Shown: positions 1-8,567 of the stretch, piece after piece
How the letters are laid out: every line of letters starts with the position of its first letter
How positions within the stretch are numbered: the stretch's first letter is position 1
NCBI RefSeq assembly: GCF_018070325.1
Contig: NZ_JAGPXY010000024.1
Span: 26,952 to 90,951 of the forward strand
DNA: 64,000 bases
Direction: 5' to 3'
Source of the DNA: Micromonospora sp. H61
GTDB taxonomy: Bacteria > Actinomycetota > Actinomycetes > Mycobacteriales > Micromonosporaceae
Notes under the pieces: model-generated
Database searches by the model: none
Seen by the model: only the letters and a program-made list of their open reading frames with translations
What the model was told of the DNA's origin: nothing
Translations under genes and position numbers: made by a program

Positions 1-213
1 AAGTACGAGATCTACGGCATCATCCAGCGGCTCGCCGACCAGGGGAAGGGCGTCATCGTCATCTCCTCGGAGCTGCCTGAGCTGATCGGGCTGTGCGACC
101 GCATCTACACCGTGTTCGAAGGCGCCATCACGGGCGAGATCGCCCGGGCGGACGCCACCCCGGAAACCCTCATGAAGCAGATGACCTCGACGAAGAAGAT
201 GGCCACACGATGA
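1..213 (+). CDS. mmsA: Multiple-monosaccharide ABC transporter ATPase, C-terminal end (partial)
   Basis: The window opens inside this gene; only the last 70 codons are visible, reading from base 1 to TGA at 211-213. The segment [19 protein letters not shown] is the typical end of the second nucleotide-binding domain of sugar ABC ATPases of the RbsA/XylG/MmsA class, with the SSELPE stretch carrying the H-loop region. The stop overlaps the start of the permease gene (ATGA, 210-213), so the two are translationally coupled. The specific name rests on the neighbours, a permease and a ChvE-like binding protein. Walker A, signature and Walker B motifs lie outside the window. The subunit would energise sugar import at the inner face of the membrane. 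Confidence 0.85.
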   Translation, partial: KYEIYGIIQRLADQGKGVIVISSELPELIGLCDRIYTVFEGAITGEIARADATPETLMKQMTSTKKMATR

Positions 214-1508
214 GCCGATTGAAGGACCTTCAGAAGAACCTGTTCGGAGGCACCACCTCCAACGCTCGCCAGTTCGGCATGATCTTCACCCTGGTGGCGA
301 TCGTCGTCCTGTTCCAGATTCTGACCGACGGCCTCACCCTGCGGTCGGACAACCTGATCGCGCTGTTCCAGCAGAACTCGTACATTCTGATTCTGGCCAT
401 CGGCATGCTCATGGTGATCGTGGCCGGGCACATCGACCTCTCGGTCGGCTCGGTCGCCGCCTTCGCCGGCATCCTGGTCGCCAAGTCGATGACCGAGTGG
501 GACCTTCCCTGGCCCGCTGCCATCGTGTTCGGCCTCGCCATCGGCGCGGTGATCGGCGCCTGGCAAGGCTTCTGGGTGGCCTACATCGGGGTGCCGGCGT
601 TCATCGTCACCCTGGCGGGCATGCTGCTCTTCCGGGGCGGCAACCAGTTCATCGGTAACGCGAGCACCGTCCCGGTGCCGGAGGGCTTCCGGGAGATCGG
701 CTCCGGCTTCCTGCCCGAGTTCGGCCCTAACACCGGCTACAACAACGCCACGCTGCTGCTCGGCCTGGCCGCGGCGTTGGCGGTGGTGTGGCGCGAGATC
801 CAGTCCCGCAAGACCCGACGGGCGATGGACGCCGACCCGGCGCCCATGTGGATCTCCATCCTGCGGATGGCCATCATGGTCGGCGTCATCGCCTTCGCGG
901 CGCTGCGCTTCGCCAGCGGTCGCGTCGGCACCAGCTTCCCGATCTCCGGCATCATCCTGCTGGTCCTGGTCATCGCGTACTCCTTCTACACCCGCAACAC
1001 GGCCGGTGGCCGGCACATCTACGCGGTGGGCGGCAACTCCCGGGCGGCCGAGCTGTCCGGTGTGAAGCTCAAGCGGGTCAACTTCTTCGTCATGATGAAC
1101 ATGTCCGTCCTGGCCGCGCTGGCCGGCATGATCTTCGTGGCCCGTTCGGCGGCCTCCGGACCGCAGGACGGCAACGGCTGGGAACTGGACGCCATCGCCG
1201 CCGTCTTCATCGGTGGCGCGGCCGTCGCCGGCGGTATCGGCACCATCAGCGGATCCATCGTCGGTGGTCTCGTCATGGCCGTGCTCAACAACGGCCTCCA
1301 GCTCATGGGTGTCGGCACCGACCGCGTCCAGATCATCAAGGGCCTGGTCCTGCTGCTGGCCGTCGCGATCGACGTCTACAACAAGAGCCAGGGGCGTTTC
1401 TCCATCATCGGGAGCCTGATGCGGCCGTTCCGCCGCGAGGACTCCGTCCCACCCGCCTCACCGCCGGACGCGGAGCGCAAGCCCGCCAAGGCAGCGGTGT
1501 CCGGCTGA
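210..1508 (+). CDS. mmsB: Multiple-monosaccharide ABC transporter permease
   Basis: A 432-residue integral membrane protein of the XylH/GguB/MmsB permease family. Starting at the ATG that overlaps the preceding stop, it has a short cytoplasmic N-terminus and then about ten hydrophobic segments. The family motif [15 protein letters not shown] lies near residue 85 and a glycine-rich stretch near the C-terminus ([21 protein letters not shown]). It forms the transmembrane channel for sugars delivered by the ChvE-like binding protein encoded next. An upstream in-frame ATG at 93 would lie inside the ATPase gene and encode non-homologous residues, so it was not used. The gene order ATPase-permease-binding protein is unusual, since the binding protein normally comes first. 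Confidence 0.9.
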   Translation: MSRLKDLQKNLFGGTTSNARQFGMIFTLVAIVVLFQILTDGLTLRSDNLIALFQQNSYILILAIGMLMVIVAGHIDLSVGSVAAFAGILVAKSMTEWDLPWPAAIVFGLAIGAVIGAWQGFWVAYIGVPAFIVTLAGMLLFRGGNQFIGNASTVPVPEGFREIGSGFLPEFGPNTGYNNATLLLGLAAALAVVWREIQSRKTRRAMDADPAPMWISILRMAIMVGVIAFAALRFASGRVGTSFPISGIILLVLVIAYSFYTRNTAGGRHIYAVGGNSRAAELSGVKLKRVNFFVMMNMSVLAALAGMIFVARSAASGPQDGNGWELDAIAAVFIGGAAVAGGIGTISGSIVGGLVMAVLNNGLQLMGVGTDRVQIIKGLVLLLAVAIDVYNKSQGRFSIIGSLMRPFRREDSVPPASPPDAERKPAKAAVSG

Positions 1509-1560
1509 CGGCCACCGACCTCTCTACCCGCCTCACCATCTAGAAAGGCAAGTCCTCACC

Positions 1561-2664
1561 ATGCGTAAATTCTTCGGCACGTCGGTGGTGGCCATCAGCG
1601 CCGCCGCCATGCTGGCCCTCGCCGGCTGCGGTTCCGGCCGCGACGCCGACAGCGGCTCCGGCGGCGAGGCCGCCAAGGGCTTCCCGGCGAACTCGCTGAT
1701 CGGCGTGGCCCTGCCGGCCAAGACCTCGGAGAACTGGGTCCTCGCCGGTGACCTGTTCAGCAACGGTCTCAAGGAGGCCGGCTTCCAGGGTGACGTGCAG
1801 TACGCCGGCGCGTCGACCACTGTCGCCGACCAGCAGGCCCAGATCACCGCCATGGTCACCAAGGGTGCCAAGGTCATCGTCATCGGCGCGACCGACGCGG
1901 CGCAGCTGTCGACCCAGGTCGCGGCGGCCCACACGGCCGGCGTGAAGGTCATCGCCTACGACCGGCTCATCACGAACACCCCGGACCTCGACTACTACGT
2001 CGCCTTCGACAACTTCAAGGTCGGCCAGCTGCAGGGCCAGGCCCTGCTGGACGGCATGAAGGCCAAGAAGCCGAACGGCCCGTACAACATCGAGCTGTTC
2101 TCCGGCTCGCCGGACGACAACAACGCCGGTGTCTTCTTCAACGGCGCCATGGACGTGCTCAAGCCGGAGATCGACAAGGGCAACGTGGTCGTCGCCTCGG
2201 GTCAGAAGGACGTCAAGCAGACCGCCATCCAGGGCTGGAAGGCCGAGGGTGCGCAGGCCCGCATGGACCAGCTGCTGACCTCGACCTACGGCAACAAGGA
2301 GCTGGACGGCGTCCTCTCCCCGAACGACACGCTGGCCCGCGCCATCCTGACCTCGGTCAAGGGTGCTGGCAAGCCGACCCCGATCGTCACCGGTCAGGAC
2401 TCCGAGGTCGAGTCGGTCAAGTCGATCGTCAAGGGCGAGCAGTACATGACGATCAACAAGGACACCCGCAACCTGGTGAAGGAGACCATCAACATGGTCA
2501 AGGCTCTCCAGGCCGGCGACAAGCCGCAGGTGAACGACACCAAGTCCTACAACAACGGCAGCAAGGTCGTCGACACGTACCTGCTCCCGCCGGTCGCCGT
2601 CACCAAGGCGAACGCGGCTGAGGCGTACGCCACCGACCCGAAGCTCGCGCCGCTCACCAAGTAA
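1561..2664 (+). CDS. chvE: Multiple-monosaccharide ABC transporter substrate-binding lipoprotein (ChvE-like)
   Basis: A 367-residue periplasmic-binding-protein-like lipoprotein. The N-terminus MRKFFGTSVVAISAAAMLAL is followed by the lipobox LAGC (Cys at about residue 23), so the mature protein should be anchored to the outer face of the membrane. The body matches ChvE/GguE-type sugar-binding proteins closely, with characteristic stretches GSPDDNNAGVFFNGAMDVL, VTGQDSEVESVKSIVKGEQY and NDTKSYNNGSKVV. ChvE binds glucose, galactose, arabinose, xylose and related sugars; the exact substrate here is inferred. A purine-rich AGAAAGG ribosome site sits about 14 bases before the ATG. The 52-bp gap to the permease suggests one operon, and a hairpin follows the gene. 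Confidence 0.9.
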   Translation: MRKFFGTSVVAISAAAMLALAGCGSGRDADSGSGGEAAKGFPANSLIGVALPAKTSENWVLAGDLFSNGLKEAGFQGDVQYAGASTTVADQQAQITAMVTKGAKVIVIGATDAAQLSTQVAAAHTAGVKVIAYDRLITNTPDLDYYVAFDNFKVGQLQGQALLDGMKAKKPNGPYNIELFSGSPDDNNAGVFFNGAMDVLKPEIDKGNVVVASGQKDVKQTAIQGWKAEGAQARMDQLLTSTYGNKELDGVLSPNDTLARAILTSVKGAGKPTPIVTGQDSEVESVKSIVKGEQYMTINKDTRNLVKETINMVKALQAGDKPQVNDTKSYNNGSKVVDTYLLPPVAVTKANAAEAYATDPKLAPLTK

Positions 2665-2689
2665 TCACCGCACGGTAGGTAGTAACGCC

Positions 2690-2723
2690 GATGGGTCCCG
2701 GGTCTCCTCTACCGGGACCCATC
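2690..2723 (+). terminator. Hairpin terminator after chvE
   Basis: A perfect 12-bp stem, GATGGGTCCCGG pairing with CCGGGACCCATC around a 10-base loop, lies 26 bases after the chvE stop. There is no long U tract, which is common for actinobacterial terminators. It separates the transporter genes from the ROK gene and could end or attenuate transcription. Confidence 0.8.
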
Positions 2724-2776
2724 GTCGTCCCTGCACCCCCGCACCAACCGGCCTCGACCCGGAAGGAGGTCTGACC

Positions 2777-4039
2777 GTGGCGACACCAGTACGGGCCAGG
2801 CCAGCCGGCGTCGGCCGCAACGCCGAATCCCCGCTGCCGTCGGTCCCCGGCGCCAGCCAGGAGGAGATCCGGCGGCAGAACCTCGGCGCTGTGCTGCGTT
2901 ACGTCCACCTGCACGGACCGACGTCCCGCGCCGAGCTGACCAGCCGGCTCGGCCTCAACCGAAGCACCATCGGCGCCCTCGCGGCCGACCTGGTCACCAG
3001 CGGCCTGGTCACCGAGGAGGCGCCGACCACCGCCCGCCGCGCCGGCCGCCCCTCGCTGGTGGTCAGCCCCCGCTCCGACCGGGTCTACGCACACGCGTTG
3101 AGCATCGACGCGGACCGGCTGCGTGCCGCCCGGGTCGGCCTCGGCGGGCAGATCCTCGATCTGCGGGAGATCCCCCGACCCAGCGGCATGTCGGCGATCG
3201 AAGCCGTCGGTCCCCTCGCCGACCTGGTCCGCGACATGGAACGCTCGGTGGCCGGCGACGCGCTGCTGGTCGGCGGCGCCGCCGCGGTCACCGACACCAC
3301 CCGCGACCCGGACGGCAGGCTCCGGATCGCCAGCATCGACGAGACGCTCGGCGCCGCGCTGGAGGCGGAGTTCAGCTCCGGCCCGGGTTTCGTGGCCGGG
3401 GACCTGGCCGACATCGCCGGCCTGGCCGAGCACGTCCGGGGTGTCGCGGTCGGCATCGACGACGTCATCTACCTGCACGGCGACCTGGGCATCAGCGCCG
3501 GCATCATCGTCGGTGGCCGACTGGTGATCGGCCACCGGGGTCACAGCGGCAAGGTCGGCCACATGGTCGTCAACCCCAACGGCCTGCCCTGCGGCTGCGG
3601 TTCACGCGGCTGCTGGGAGACCGAGATCTCCGAAGCCGCGCTGTTACGGCACGCCGGCCGTGACCCGAGCGACCGCGCGGCGGTGGCCGAGGTGCTGCGC
3701 GCCGCGGCGGAGGGCGACCCGACCGCCCGCGCGGCGGTCGAGCAGGTGGCGGACTGGCTCGGCTTCGGCGTGGCGAACCTGGTCAACGTGGTCAACCCGG
3801 ATGCAGTGGTGTTCGGTGGCTCGCTGCGCGACATCTTCACCGCCGGTGCGGACGTGGTCCGGGACCGGCTCGACACCATGCCACTGCCCGCCTCCCGCGA
3901 GCACCTGCGGTTGCGGGCGGCGGCGCTCGGCCGCGACGCCGTCCTGATCGGCGCCGCCGAGCTGGCGTTCGACAAACTCCTGGCCGACCCGTTGAACGTC
4001 GGCGTCGCGGGCCAGGTCGGGACAGCCGAGCCCGAGTAG
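2777..4039 (+). CDS. ROK-family transcriptional repressor (XylR/NagC type)
   Basis: A 420-residue ROK protein. Residues about 35-85 form a winged helix-turn-helix (SRAELTSRLGLNRSTIGALAADLVTSGLV), followed by the sugar-kinase-like ROK domain. The zinc-binding signature CGCGSRGCWE lies near residue 275, preceded by GHMVVNPNGLPC. The GTG start at 2777 has a strong GGAAGGAGG ribosome site eight bases upstream. Proteins of this family bind operators near sugar-uptake operons and release on sugar binding, so control of the adjacent monosaccharide importer is the likely role. It is read in the same direction as the transporter but after a hairpin, so it may be only partly cotranscribed. Confidence 0.9.
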   Translation: MATPVRARPAGVGRNAESPLPSVPGASQEEIRRQNLGAVLRYVHLHGPTSRAELTSRLGLNRSTIGALAADLVTSGLVTEEAPTTARRAGRPSLVVSPRSDRVYAHALSIDADRLRAARVGLGGQILDLREIPRPSGMSAIEAVGPLADLVRDMERSVAGDALLVGGAAAVTDTTRDPDGRLRIASIDETLGAALEAEFSSGPGFVAGDLADIAGLAEHVRGVAVGIDDVIYLHGDLGISAGIIVGGRLVIGHRGHSGKVGHMVVNPNGLPCGCGSRGCWETEISEAALLRHAGRDPSDRAAVAEVLRAAAEGDPTARAAVEQVADWLGFGVANLVNVVNPDAVVFGGSLRDIFTAGADVVRDRLDTMPLPASREHLRLRAAALGRDAVLIGAAELAFDKLLADPLNVGVAGQVGTAEPE

Positions 4040-4164
4040 CCGCGACTCCCTGCCGGTGCCGGCCCGGGTTCGGAACGCGTGGCGCGTGAACTCATCGTCT
4101 GCCGCGACGGTTACCGCTGGCCCCACCCTGCCCTCACTCGGTCTGGTCGTCATTCCCGAACGCG

Positions 4165-4185
4165 TTATCGTACGTTGTACGGTAA
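4165..4185. promoter_or_regulatory. TetR-type palindromic operator upstream of the DrrAB-like exporter
   Basis: An imperfect 21-bp palindrome centred on 4175, of the form TTAtCGTAC-gtt-GTACGgTAA, pairs at 8 of 10 positions. It lies 32 bp before the GTG of the exporter ATPase and overlaps a possible -10 (TACGGT or TAAGGT). No TetR gene adjoins it. The core TCGTACGTTGTACGG (4168-4182) differs at only two central bases from the palindrome before the tetR gene at 26142. Confidence 0.6.
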
Positions 4186-4216
4186 GGTGGCCGTTCAGTT
4201 TCGGGAGGGGAGCGCT

Positions 4217-5185
4217 GTGACGACAACAGTCGACGCGATAGTGGCCCAAGGGCTGCGCAAGCGGTATCGGGACCGGTACGCGCTGGACGGGTTCGACCTG
4301 CGGGTGCCGCGGGGAACGGTGTGCGGCCTGCTCGGCCCGAACGGGGCCGGTAAGACCACAGCGGTACGGATCCTCTCCACCCTGCTCCGACTCGACGAGG
4401 GTCGTGCCGAGGTGGCCGGCTTCGACGTGACCCGCCAGCCCGACCAGGTCCGCTACCGCATCGGACTGGTGGGGCAGCATCCCGCGCTCGACGAGGCGCT
4501 GAGCGGCCGGCAGAATCTGGTGCTCTTCGGCCGGCTGTTCCACCTGGGTCGCCGTCGGGCCCGCCAACGGGCGGGCGAGCTGCTGGAACATTTCGGTCTC
4601 GCCGACGCCGCCGAGCAGCCGGTCAGCACGTACTCCGGGGGCATGCGCCGACGGCTCGACCTGGCGGCCGGCATGATCCTGGCCCCCGCGGTCCTCTTCC
4701 TCGACGAGCCCACCACCGGGCTGGACCCGCGTGGCCGCAACGAGGTGTGGGAGTCGGTCCGGGAGTTGGTACGCACCGGCACCACAGTGCTGCTCACCAC
4801 CCAGCAGCTGGACGAGGCCGACCAACTCGCCGACCGGATCTCAGTGGTCGAGGCCGGACGGGTAATCGCCGAGGGAACTCCGGACGACCTCAAGACCCGG
4901 CTCGGCGGCGATCGGATCGAGGTGGTCGTCGCGGCGCCGACCGACCTTGCCGTCGCCGTCGCCCAGATACGCCGGGCGGCCGACGACGAACCGACTGTCG
5001 ACGTGGACCGGCGGATGGTGAGCGTCCGGGTCGGTCACCAGGCCGGTGCGCTCGTCGACGTGCTGCGGGCGCTCGACGCCGTGAACGTCCCGGTGGCGGA
5101 CGTCGCGCTGCGCCGCCCAACCCTGGACGACGTGTTCCTGCACCTCACCGGGCACCGGGCGGCGTCGGCCGAGGTGGCGGCATGA
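4217..5185 (+). CDS. ABC-2 type exporter ATP-binding protein (DrrA-like)
   Basis: A 322-residue single ABC ATPase. Walker A is GPNGAGKTT (residues about 40-48), the signature YSGGMRRRLDLAAGM lies near 140, and Walker B is FLDEPTTGLDP. The C-terminal ~90 residues (IEVVVAAPTDLAVAV...) are the extension typical of daunorubicin-resistance-type (DrrA) exporters. GTG at 4217 was chosen because GGGAGGGG lies six bases upstream; the earlier in-frame GTG at 4079 would place the operator inside the gene and adds non-homologous residues. The stop overlaps the permease start (ATGA). The pair probably exports a hydrophobic compound or drug; the substrate is unknown. Confidence 0.9.
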   Translation: MTTTVDAIVAQGLRKRYRDRYALDGFDLRVPRGTVCGLLGPNGAGKTTAVRILSTLLRLDEGRAEVAGFDVTRQPDQVRYRIGLVGQHPALDEALSGRQNLVLFGRLFHLGRRRARQRAGELLEHFGLADAAEQPVSTYSGGMRRRLDLAAGMILAPAVLFLDEPTTGLDPRGRNEVWESVRELVRTGTTVLLTTQQLDEADQLADRISVVEAGRVIAEGTPDDLKTRLGGDRIEVVVAAPTDLAVAVAQIRRAADDEPTVDVDRRMVSVRVGHQAGALVDVLRALDAVNVPVADVALRRPTLDDVFLHLTGHRAASAEVAA

Positions 5186-6012
5186 GCGCGGTGAGCACGC
5201 CGGCCCCGCCGGTGGATCTGACGCCCGGCCGGCCCACCCTCCTGGCCGACAGCGGCACGCTGATCTGGCGCGGCCTGGCCCGGTGGCGACGCGATCCCGG
5301 CCCGCTGATCGCCTCGCTCGGCTTCAACATCCTGATCGTGCTGATGTTCGCCTACCTGTTCGGTGGCGCGTTGCAGGTGCCCGGCGGCGGCAGCTACCGA
5401 GAGTTCCTGATGCCCGGCATGTTCGTGATGACCATGGTCTTCGGCATCAGCCTCACCACGATCGCCGTTGCCGAGGACCTGGAGCGCGGGGTGACCGACC
5501 GGCTCCGATCGATGCCCGTCTCACCGCTGGCGCCGCTGGCGGCCCGGGCGGTGGCCGACATGCTGTTCGCGCTGGTCACCCTCGGGGTCCTGCTGCTGAC
5601 CGGTCTCGCAATCGGGTGGCGGGCACACGGTGGGGTCGGTGCCACACTGGCGGCGGTCGGGTTGATCCTGCTGCTGCGTTTCGCCCTGATCTGGGTCGGC
5701 ATCTTCCTCGGGTTGGTCACCCGCGGGCAGACGGCAGTGGTGGCCGTGCAGACCCTGGAGTTTCCGCTCGGCTTCCTCTCCAACGCGTTCGTCGCACCGT
5801 CCACCATGCCCGCCTGGCTCGGTGCGGTGGCCGCGTGGAACCCGCTGTCGGCAACCGTCGGCGCCACCCGTGAGCTGTTCGGCAACCCCGGTTGGGGCGG
5901 CGACTCCTGGGCGGCGCAGCACTACCAGTTGCTGGCGGTGCTCTGGCCGCTGGTCCTGGTCGCGGTCTTCCTGCCGCTCTCGGTCGCCCGGTACCGACGG
6001 CTGGCGGGCTGA
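5182..6012 (+). CDS. ABC-2 type exporter permease (DrrB-like)
   Basis: A 276-residue ABC-2 family permease with about six transmembrane segments. It begins with a short cytoplasmic leader (MSAVSTPAPP) and has the conserved stretch YREFLMPGMFVMTMVFG around residues 70-90, followed by EDLERGVTDRLRSMPVSPLAPL and a late NPLSATVGATRELFGNPG motif. It overlaps the ATPase stop by four bases and is the membrane partner of that protein. A long hairpin follows, ending the operon before the convergent ABC operon. Confidence 0.9.
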   Translation: MSAVSTPAPPVDLTPGRPTLLADSGTLIWRGLARWRRDPGPLIASLGFNILIVLMFAYLFGGALQVPGGGSYREFLMPGMFVMTMVFGISLTTIAVAEDLERGVTDRLRSMPVSPLAPLAARAVADMLFALVTLGVLLLTGLAIGWRAHGGVGATLAAVGLILLLRFALIWVGIFLGLVTRGQTAVVAVQTLEFPLGFLSNAFVAPSTMPAWLGAVAAWNPLSATVGATRELFGNPGWGGDSWAAQHYQLLAVLWPLVLVAVFLPLSVARYRRLAG

Positions 6013-6038
6013 GCCGCGCGGACGCGGAGTTCGACTCT

Positions 6039-6111
6039 CTGGGCCCGATCGGTGTCGGTGGCCGTCGTCAGGCTCACCGGCGTGGACCTGCACCGACTCG
6101 ATCGGGCCCAG
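6039..6111. terminator. Long bidirectional terminator hairpin between convergent exporter operons
   Basis: CTGGGCCCGATCG followed by GTCGGTG (6039-6060) pairs with CACCGAC and CGATCGGGCCCAG (6091-6111), giving about 20 bp of stem with a one- to two-base bulge and a 30-base loop. It lies between converging genes ending at 6012 and 6160, so it can serve both directions. Confidence 0.75.
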
Positions 6112-6159
6112 GCGGGTGATCGCCGAGGCCCCCGCTCCCCGACGAGCACCGTCGCCCAA

Positions 6160-7149
6160 CTAGGCGATCCGCCGGATCCGGCGCACCGCCAGGTAGAGCA
6201 GGAGCACGGCGAGGGCGACGAAGATGCCCGTCTCGATGCCCTGGAACAGCCAGAACCGGTCCGCCGGCTGGTAGAGCTGCCAGTTGTACGCGCCCGGTTC
6301 GACGCCCAACTCGGCGCCGCAGACCCGACCGTCCGGCCCCTTCCCGCCCGGTGGGCACTGAATCCGGGTGTCCTCCGCGATCATCGTTCCGTCCGGGTTC
6401 CGGACACCCTGGGTGAGGATCCAGTCCCCCCGGCTGACCTCCGGCGGCCCGTCCCCCTCGATCGGAAAGGTCTTGGTGCGGGCTGCCTGGTAGTACGGCC
6501 GGGCCAGGATCTCCACCGCCGCTCGTACCCCGATGAACCCGGCGAGGGTGATGCCCATGGCGGGCAACATCCGCTTCCACACCGTGCCGGCGAAGATGCC
6601 GAGCGCCACGGCGAAGAGGGTGTAGCCGATCGGGGCGATGCCCTGCAGATCGAAGACGATCATGCCGAGTCGGCCCTCGTGGGCGGCCTGGTTGAGCGGG
6701 TCGACCCACCAGGACATGCCCAGCCCGTAGACCGCCGCGAGGATCACGACAGCCGCGCCGACCAGCCCGAACTTCACCAGGGCCCACCGGTTGCGGCCGA
6801 CGCCCTGGGTCCAGACGAACCGGTGCGTGCCCTGCTCCACCTCACGGGCGACCAGCGGGGCACCCCAGAACAGGCCGACCAGTGCCGGCAGGGTGATCAG
6901 CAGTACGGCCACCAGGTTGAGGCTGCCGTACTGGTTGCCAAAGCGTCGGAAGCCCGCGTCGCAGGTCTCGCGGGTCGTCTGCGCCACGTCGGCGCGGGCG
7001 AGTTGACTGACGCAGTCCACCAGCCCGAGGTCGCTGAAGGTGTTCCGCATCGCCAGGCCGATCGGCACCAGCACCGCGGCGAGTGCCGCGAACCCCAGCA
7101 GGGTGTAGAACGCCTGCTTGCGATGTTGCCGCCAGGTCAACCAGATCAT
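6160..7149 (-). CDS. ABC exporter permease, large multi-span membrane protein
   Basis: A 329-residue membrane protein beginning MIWLTWRQHRKQAFYTLLGF, a start typical of actinobacterial ABC-2-like permeases linked to YtrA-type GntR regulators. About six hydrophobic spans are visible, with a large extracytoplasmic region near the C-terminus (DGPPEVSRGDWILTQGVRNP) and a final span ahead of a basic tail. The start ATG (complement 7147-7149) overlaps the stop of the ATPase gene, so the two are translationally coupled. It is presumed to form the exporter channel with the ATPase. The substrate is unknown; homologues respond to cell-envelope antibiotics or transport peptides. Confidence 0.8.
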   Translation of the reverse strand: MIWLTWRQHRKQAFYTLLGFAALAAVLVPIGLAMRNTFSDLGLVDCVSQLARADVAQTTRETCDAGFRRFGNQYGSLNLVAVLLITLPALVGLFWGAPLVAREVEQGTHRFVWTQGVGRNRWALVKFGLVGAAVVILAAVYGLGMSWWVDPLNQAAHEGRLGMIVFDLQGIAPIGYTLFAVALGIFAGTVWKRMLPAMGITLAGFIGVRAAVEILARPYYQAARTKTFPIEGDGPPEVSRGDWILTQGVRNPDGTMIAEDTRIQCPPGGKGPDGRVCGAELGVEPGAYNWQLYQPADRFWLFQGIETGIFVALAVLLLYLAVRRIRRIA

Positions 7150-8036
7150 GCCGCTACCCCCCACTCGCTGTGACTGGTCTTCGTGGTGCCGTCGGCCAGG
7201 TAGGCCAGCACGACGTCCTCCAGGCTCACCTCGCGGACCGTCCAGGCCGGATCGGTGACCGGCCCGTCGGTGCGGACGAGCAACGTGGACTGCCGGTCGG
7301 TGTGGCTGGCCCGGATCACTGCGGCGACGCCCCCGACAGCGCCACCGTCGTGTCGCGGCCCGACGAGCTGCCGGTGCCCCGCGACCAGGTCGTCGACAGT
7401 GCCGGTGAGCTGCACCTGGGAGGCGTTCAGCACGATCAGGTAGTCGCAGACGCGTTCCAGGTCGGCCAGCAGGTGCGAGGAGAGCAGAACTGTGGTGCCC
7501 GACTCCGCGACGCTGCCCATCAACGACTGGAGGAACTCCCGTCGAGCCAGGGGGTCGAGGCTGGCGACCGGTTCGTCGAGCAGCAGCAGCCGCGGCTGCT
7601 TGGCCAGTGCCAGAGCCAGCGCGACCTGGGCCCGTTGACCGCCGGAGAGCTTGCCGACCGGCTTGTCCGGCGGGATGCCGAGCTGCGCCAGCCGAGTACG
7701 GGCCAACGCCGCGTTCCACCGCTTGTTCAGCTTGCCGCCGGCGACGACCAACTCGGATGCCGTGAAGTCCCGGTACAGCGGGGTGTCCTGGGCGACGAAC
7801 CCGATGTCGGCCAGCCCCTCCGTGTCGCCGTACGGGGACCGACCGAACACCCGGACCGTGCCCGCGTCGGGCTTGAGCAGCCCGACGGCCAGGTGCAACA
7901 ACGTGCTCTTACCCGCGCCGTTCGGCCCGACCAGCGCGGCGATCCGGCCGGTCGGCAGATGCAGCGAGCAGTCCCGCAACGCCCAGGTGCTGCCGTACCG
8001 TTTGCCGAGCCGGTCTGCTTCCAAGACCATGTCCAT
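7146..8036 (-). CDS. ABC exporter ATP-binding protein (YtrB/BcrA-like)
   Basis: About 296 residues from ATG at complement 8034-8036, starting MDMVLEADRLGKRYGSTWAL. Walker A is GPNGAGKST, the signature is LSGGQRAQVALALALA, and Walker B is LLLLDEPVASLDP followed by an H-loop in LLSSHLLADLERVCDYL. A GAGAGGACAAGG ribosome site precedes two closely spaced ATGs (8036 and 8030); either could be used. It lies between the GntR regulator and the permease on the same strand, with an 85-bp gap to the regulator and a four-base overlap with the permease, forming one operon. Confidence 0.88.
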   Translation of the reverse strand: MDMVLEADRLGKRYGSTWALRDCSLHLPTGRIAALVGPNGAGKSTLLHLAVGLLKPDAGTVRVFGRSPYGDTEGLADIGFVAQDTPLYRDFTASELVVAGGKLNKRWNAALARTRLAQLGIPPDKPVGKLSGGQRAQVALALALAKQPRLLLLDEPVASLDPLARREFLQSLMGSVAESGTTVLLSSHLLADLERVCDYLIVLNASQVQLTGTVDDLVAGHRQLVGPRHDGGAVGGVAAVIRASHTDRQSTLLVRTDGPVTDPAWTVREVSLEDVVLAYLADGTTKTSHSEWGVAA

Positions 8037-8100
8037 TCCTTGTCCTCTCGTTCCGTCCACGCCACCGCTTCGCGGTCGCACGAGCGCTTGCGGTGCCTGA

Positions 8101-8124
8101 TGGTTCGTTCGCTCTGCTCGCTCA
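8101..8124 (-). repeat. Short repeat overlapping the gntR stop codon
   Basis: On the reverse strand the regulator's TGA is the first codon of TGAGCGAGCAGAGCGAACGA followed by ACC. A closely similar sequence starts exactly at the parE stop codon (59186-59209). Stop-codon-linked short repeats of this kind may be a dispersed family. Confidence 0.5.
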
Positions 8125-8529
8125 CGCGGGCTCCTTCTGCGGGGCGTCGTCGGCGAGGGTGGCGCGCAGCGTCGTCTCCACCAGGGCGATGACGTCCTCG
8201 GCCGTGAGACCGGCCGCTTGCGCCCGGTGCAGCCAGGCCACCAGGTCGTCGCGCAGCTCGGCCTGGTTGGGCAGGGACGCGCTGGCCAGGGTGCGTTGGA
8301 CGAACGTGCCCACCCCGGGTCGGCCGCCGACCAGACCCTCGATCTCCAACTCCCGGTACGCCTTCAGCACCGTGTTCGGGTTGATCGCCAGGGATTGCGC
8401 GACGTCCCGGACCTTCGGCAACTGGTCGCCCGGTGTCAGCAGGCCAACCCGTAGCGCCTGTTTCACCTGCTGCACGAGCTGCATGTAGGTGTTCACCTTC
8501 GACCGGCTGTCCAGTACGAACTCGATCAC
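8122..8529 (-). CDS. GntR-family transcriptional regulator, YtrA subfamily
   Basis: A 135-residue regulator with a GntR winged helix (YMQLVQQVKQALRVGLLTPG, then VRDVAQSLAINPNTVLKAYRELEIEGLV) and only a short C-terminal helix, the layout of the YtrA subfamily, which controls adjacent ABC exporters. GTG at complement 8527-8529 was chosen because AGGAAGGA lies about eight bases upstream and homologues start with IEFVLDSRS; an in-frame ATG at 8583 is an alternative. A perfect 7-bp inverted repeat just upstream is a likely autoregulatory operator. It is first in an operon with the ABC exporter. Confidence 0.9.
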   Translation of the reverse strand: MIEFVLDSRSKVNTYMQLVQQVKQALRVGLLTPGDQLPKVRDVAQSLAINPNTVLKAYRELEIEGLVGGRPGVGTFVQRTLASASLPNQAELRDDLVAWLHRAQAAGLTAEDVIALVETTLRATLADDAPQKEPA

Positions 8530-8549
8530 TCCCGATGATCCTTCCTGTT

Positions 8550-8567
8550 GTCCTACGACAGTAGGAC
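8550..8567. promoter_or_regulatory. GntR (YtrA-type) operator
   Basis: GTCCTAC-gaca-GTAGGAC is a perfect 7-bp inverted repeat with a 4-bp spacer, 21 bp upstream of the GTG of the GntR gene. YtrA-type regulators bind their own promoters, so this is the probable operator for the regulator and its ABC exporter. A TTGACA hexamer lies on the same strand at 8599-8604, but no good -10 is spaced from it. Confidence 0.65.

Noticed and set aside
4079..4216. N-terminal extension of the DrrA-like ATPase from an upstream GTG
   Set aside because: The extra 46 residues show no homology and overlap the palindromic operator; GTG 4217 has a proper ribosome site.
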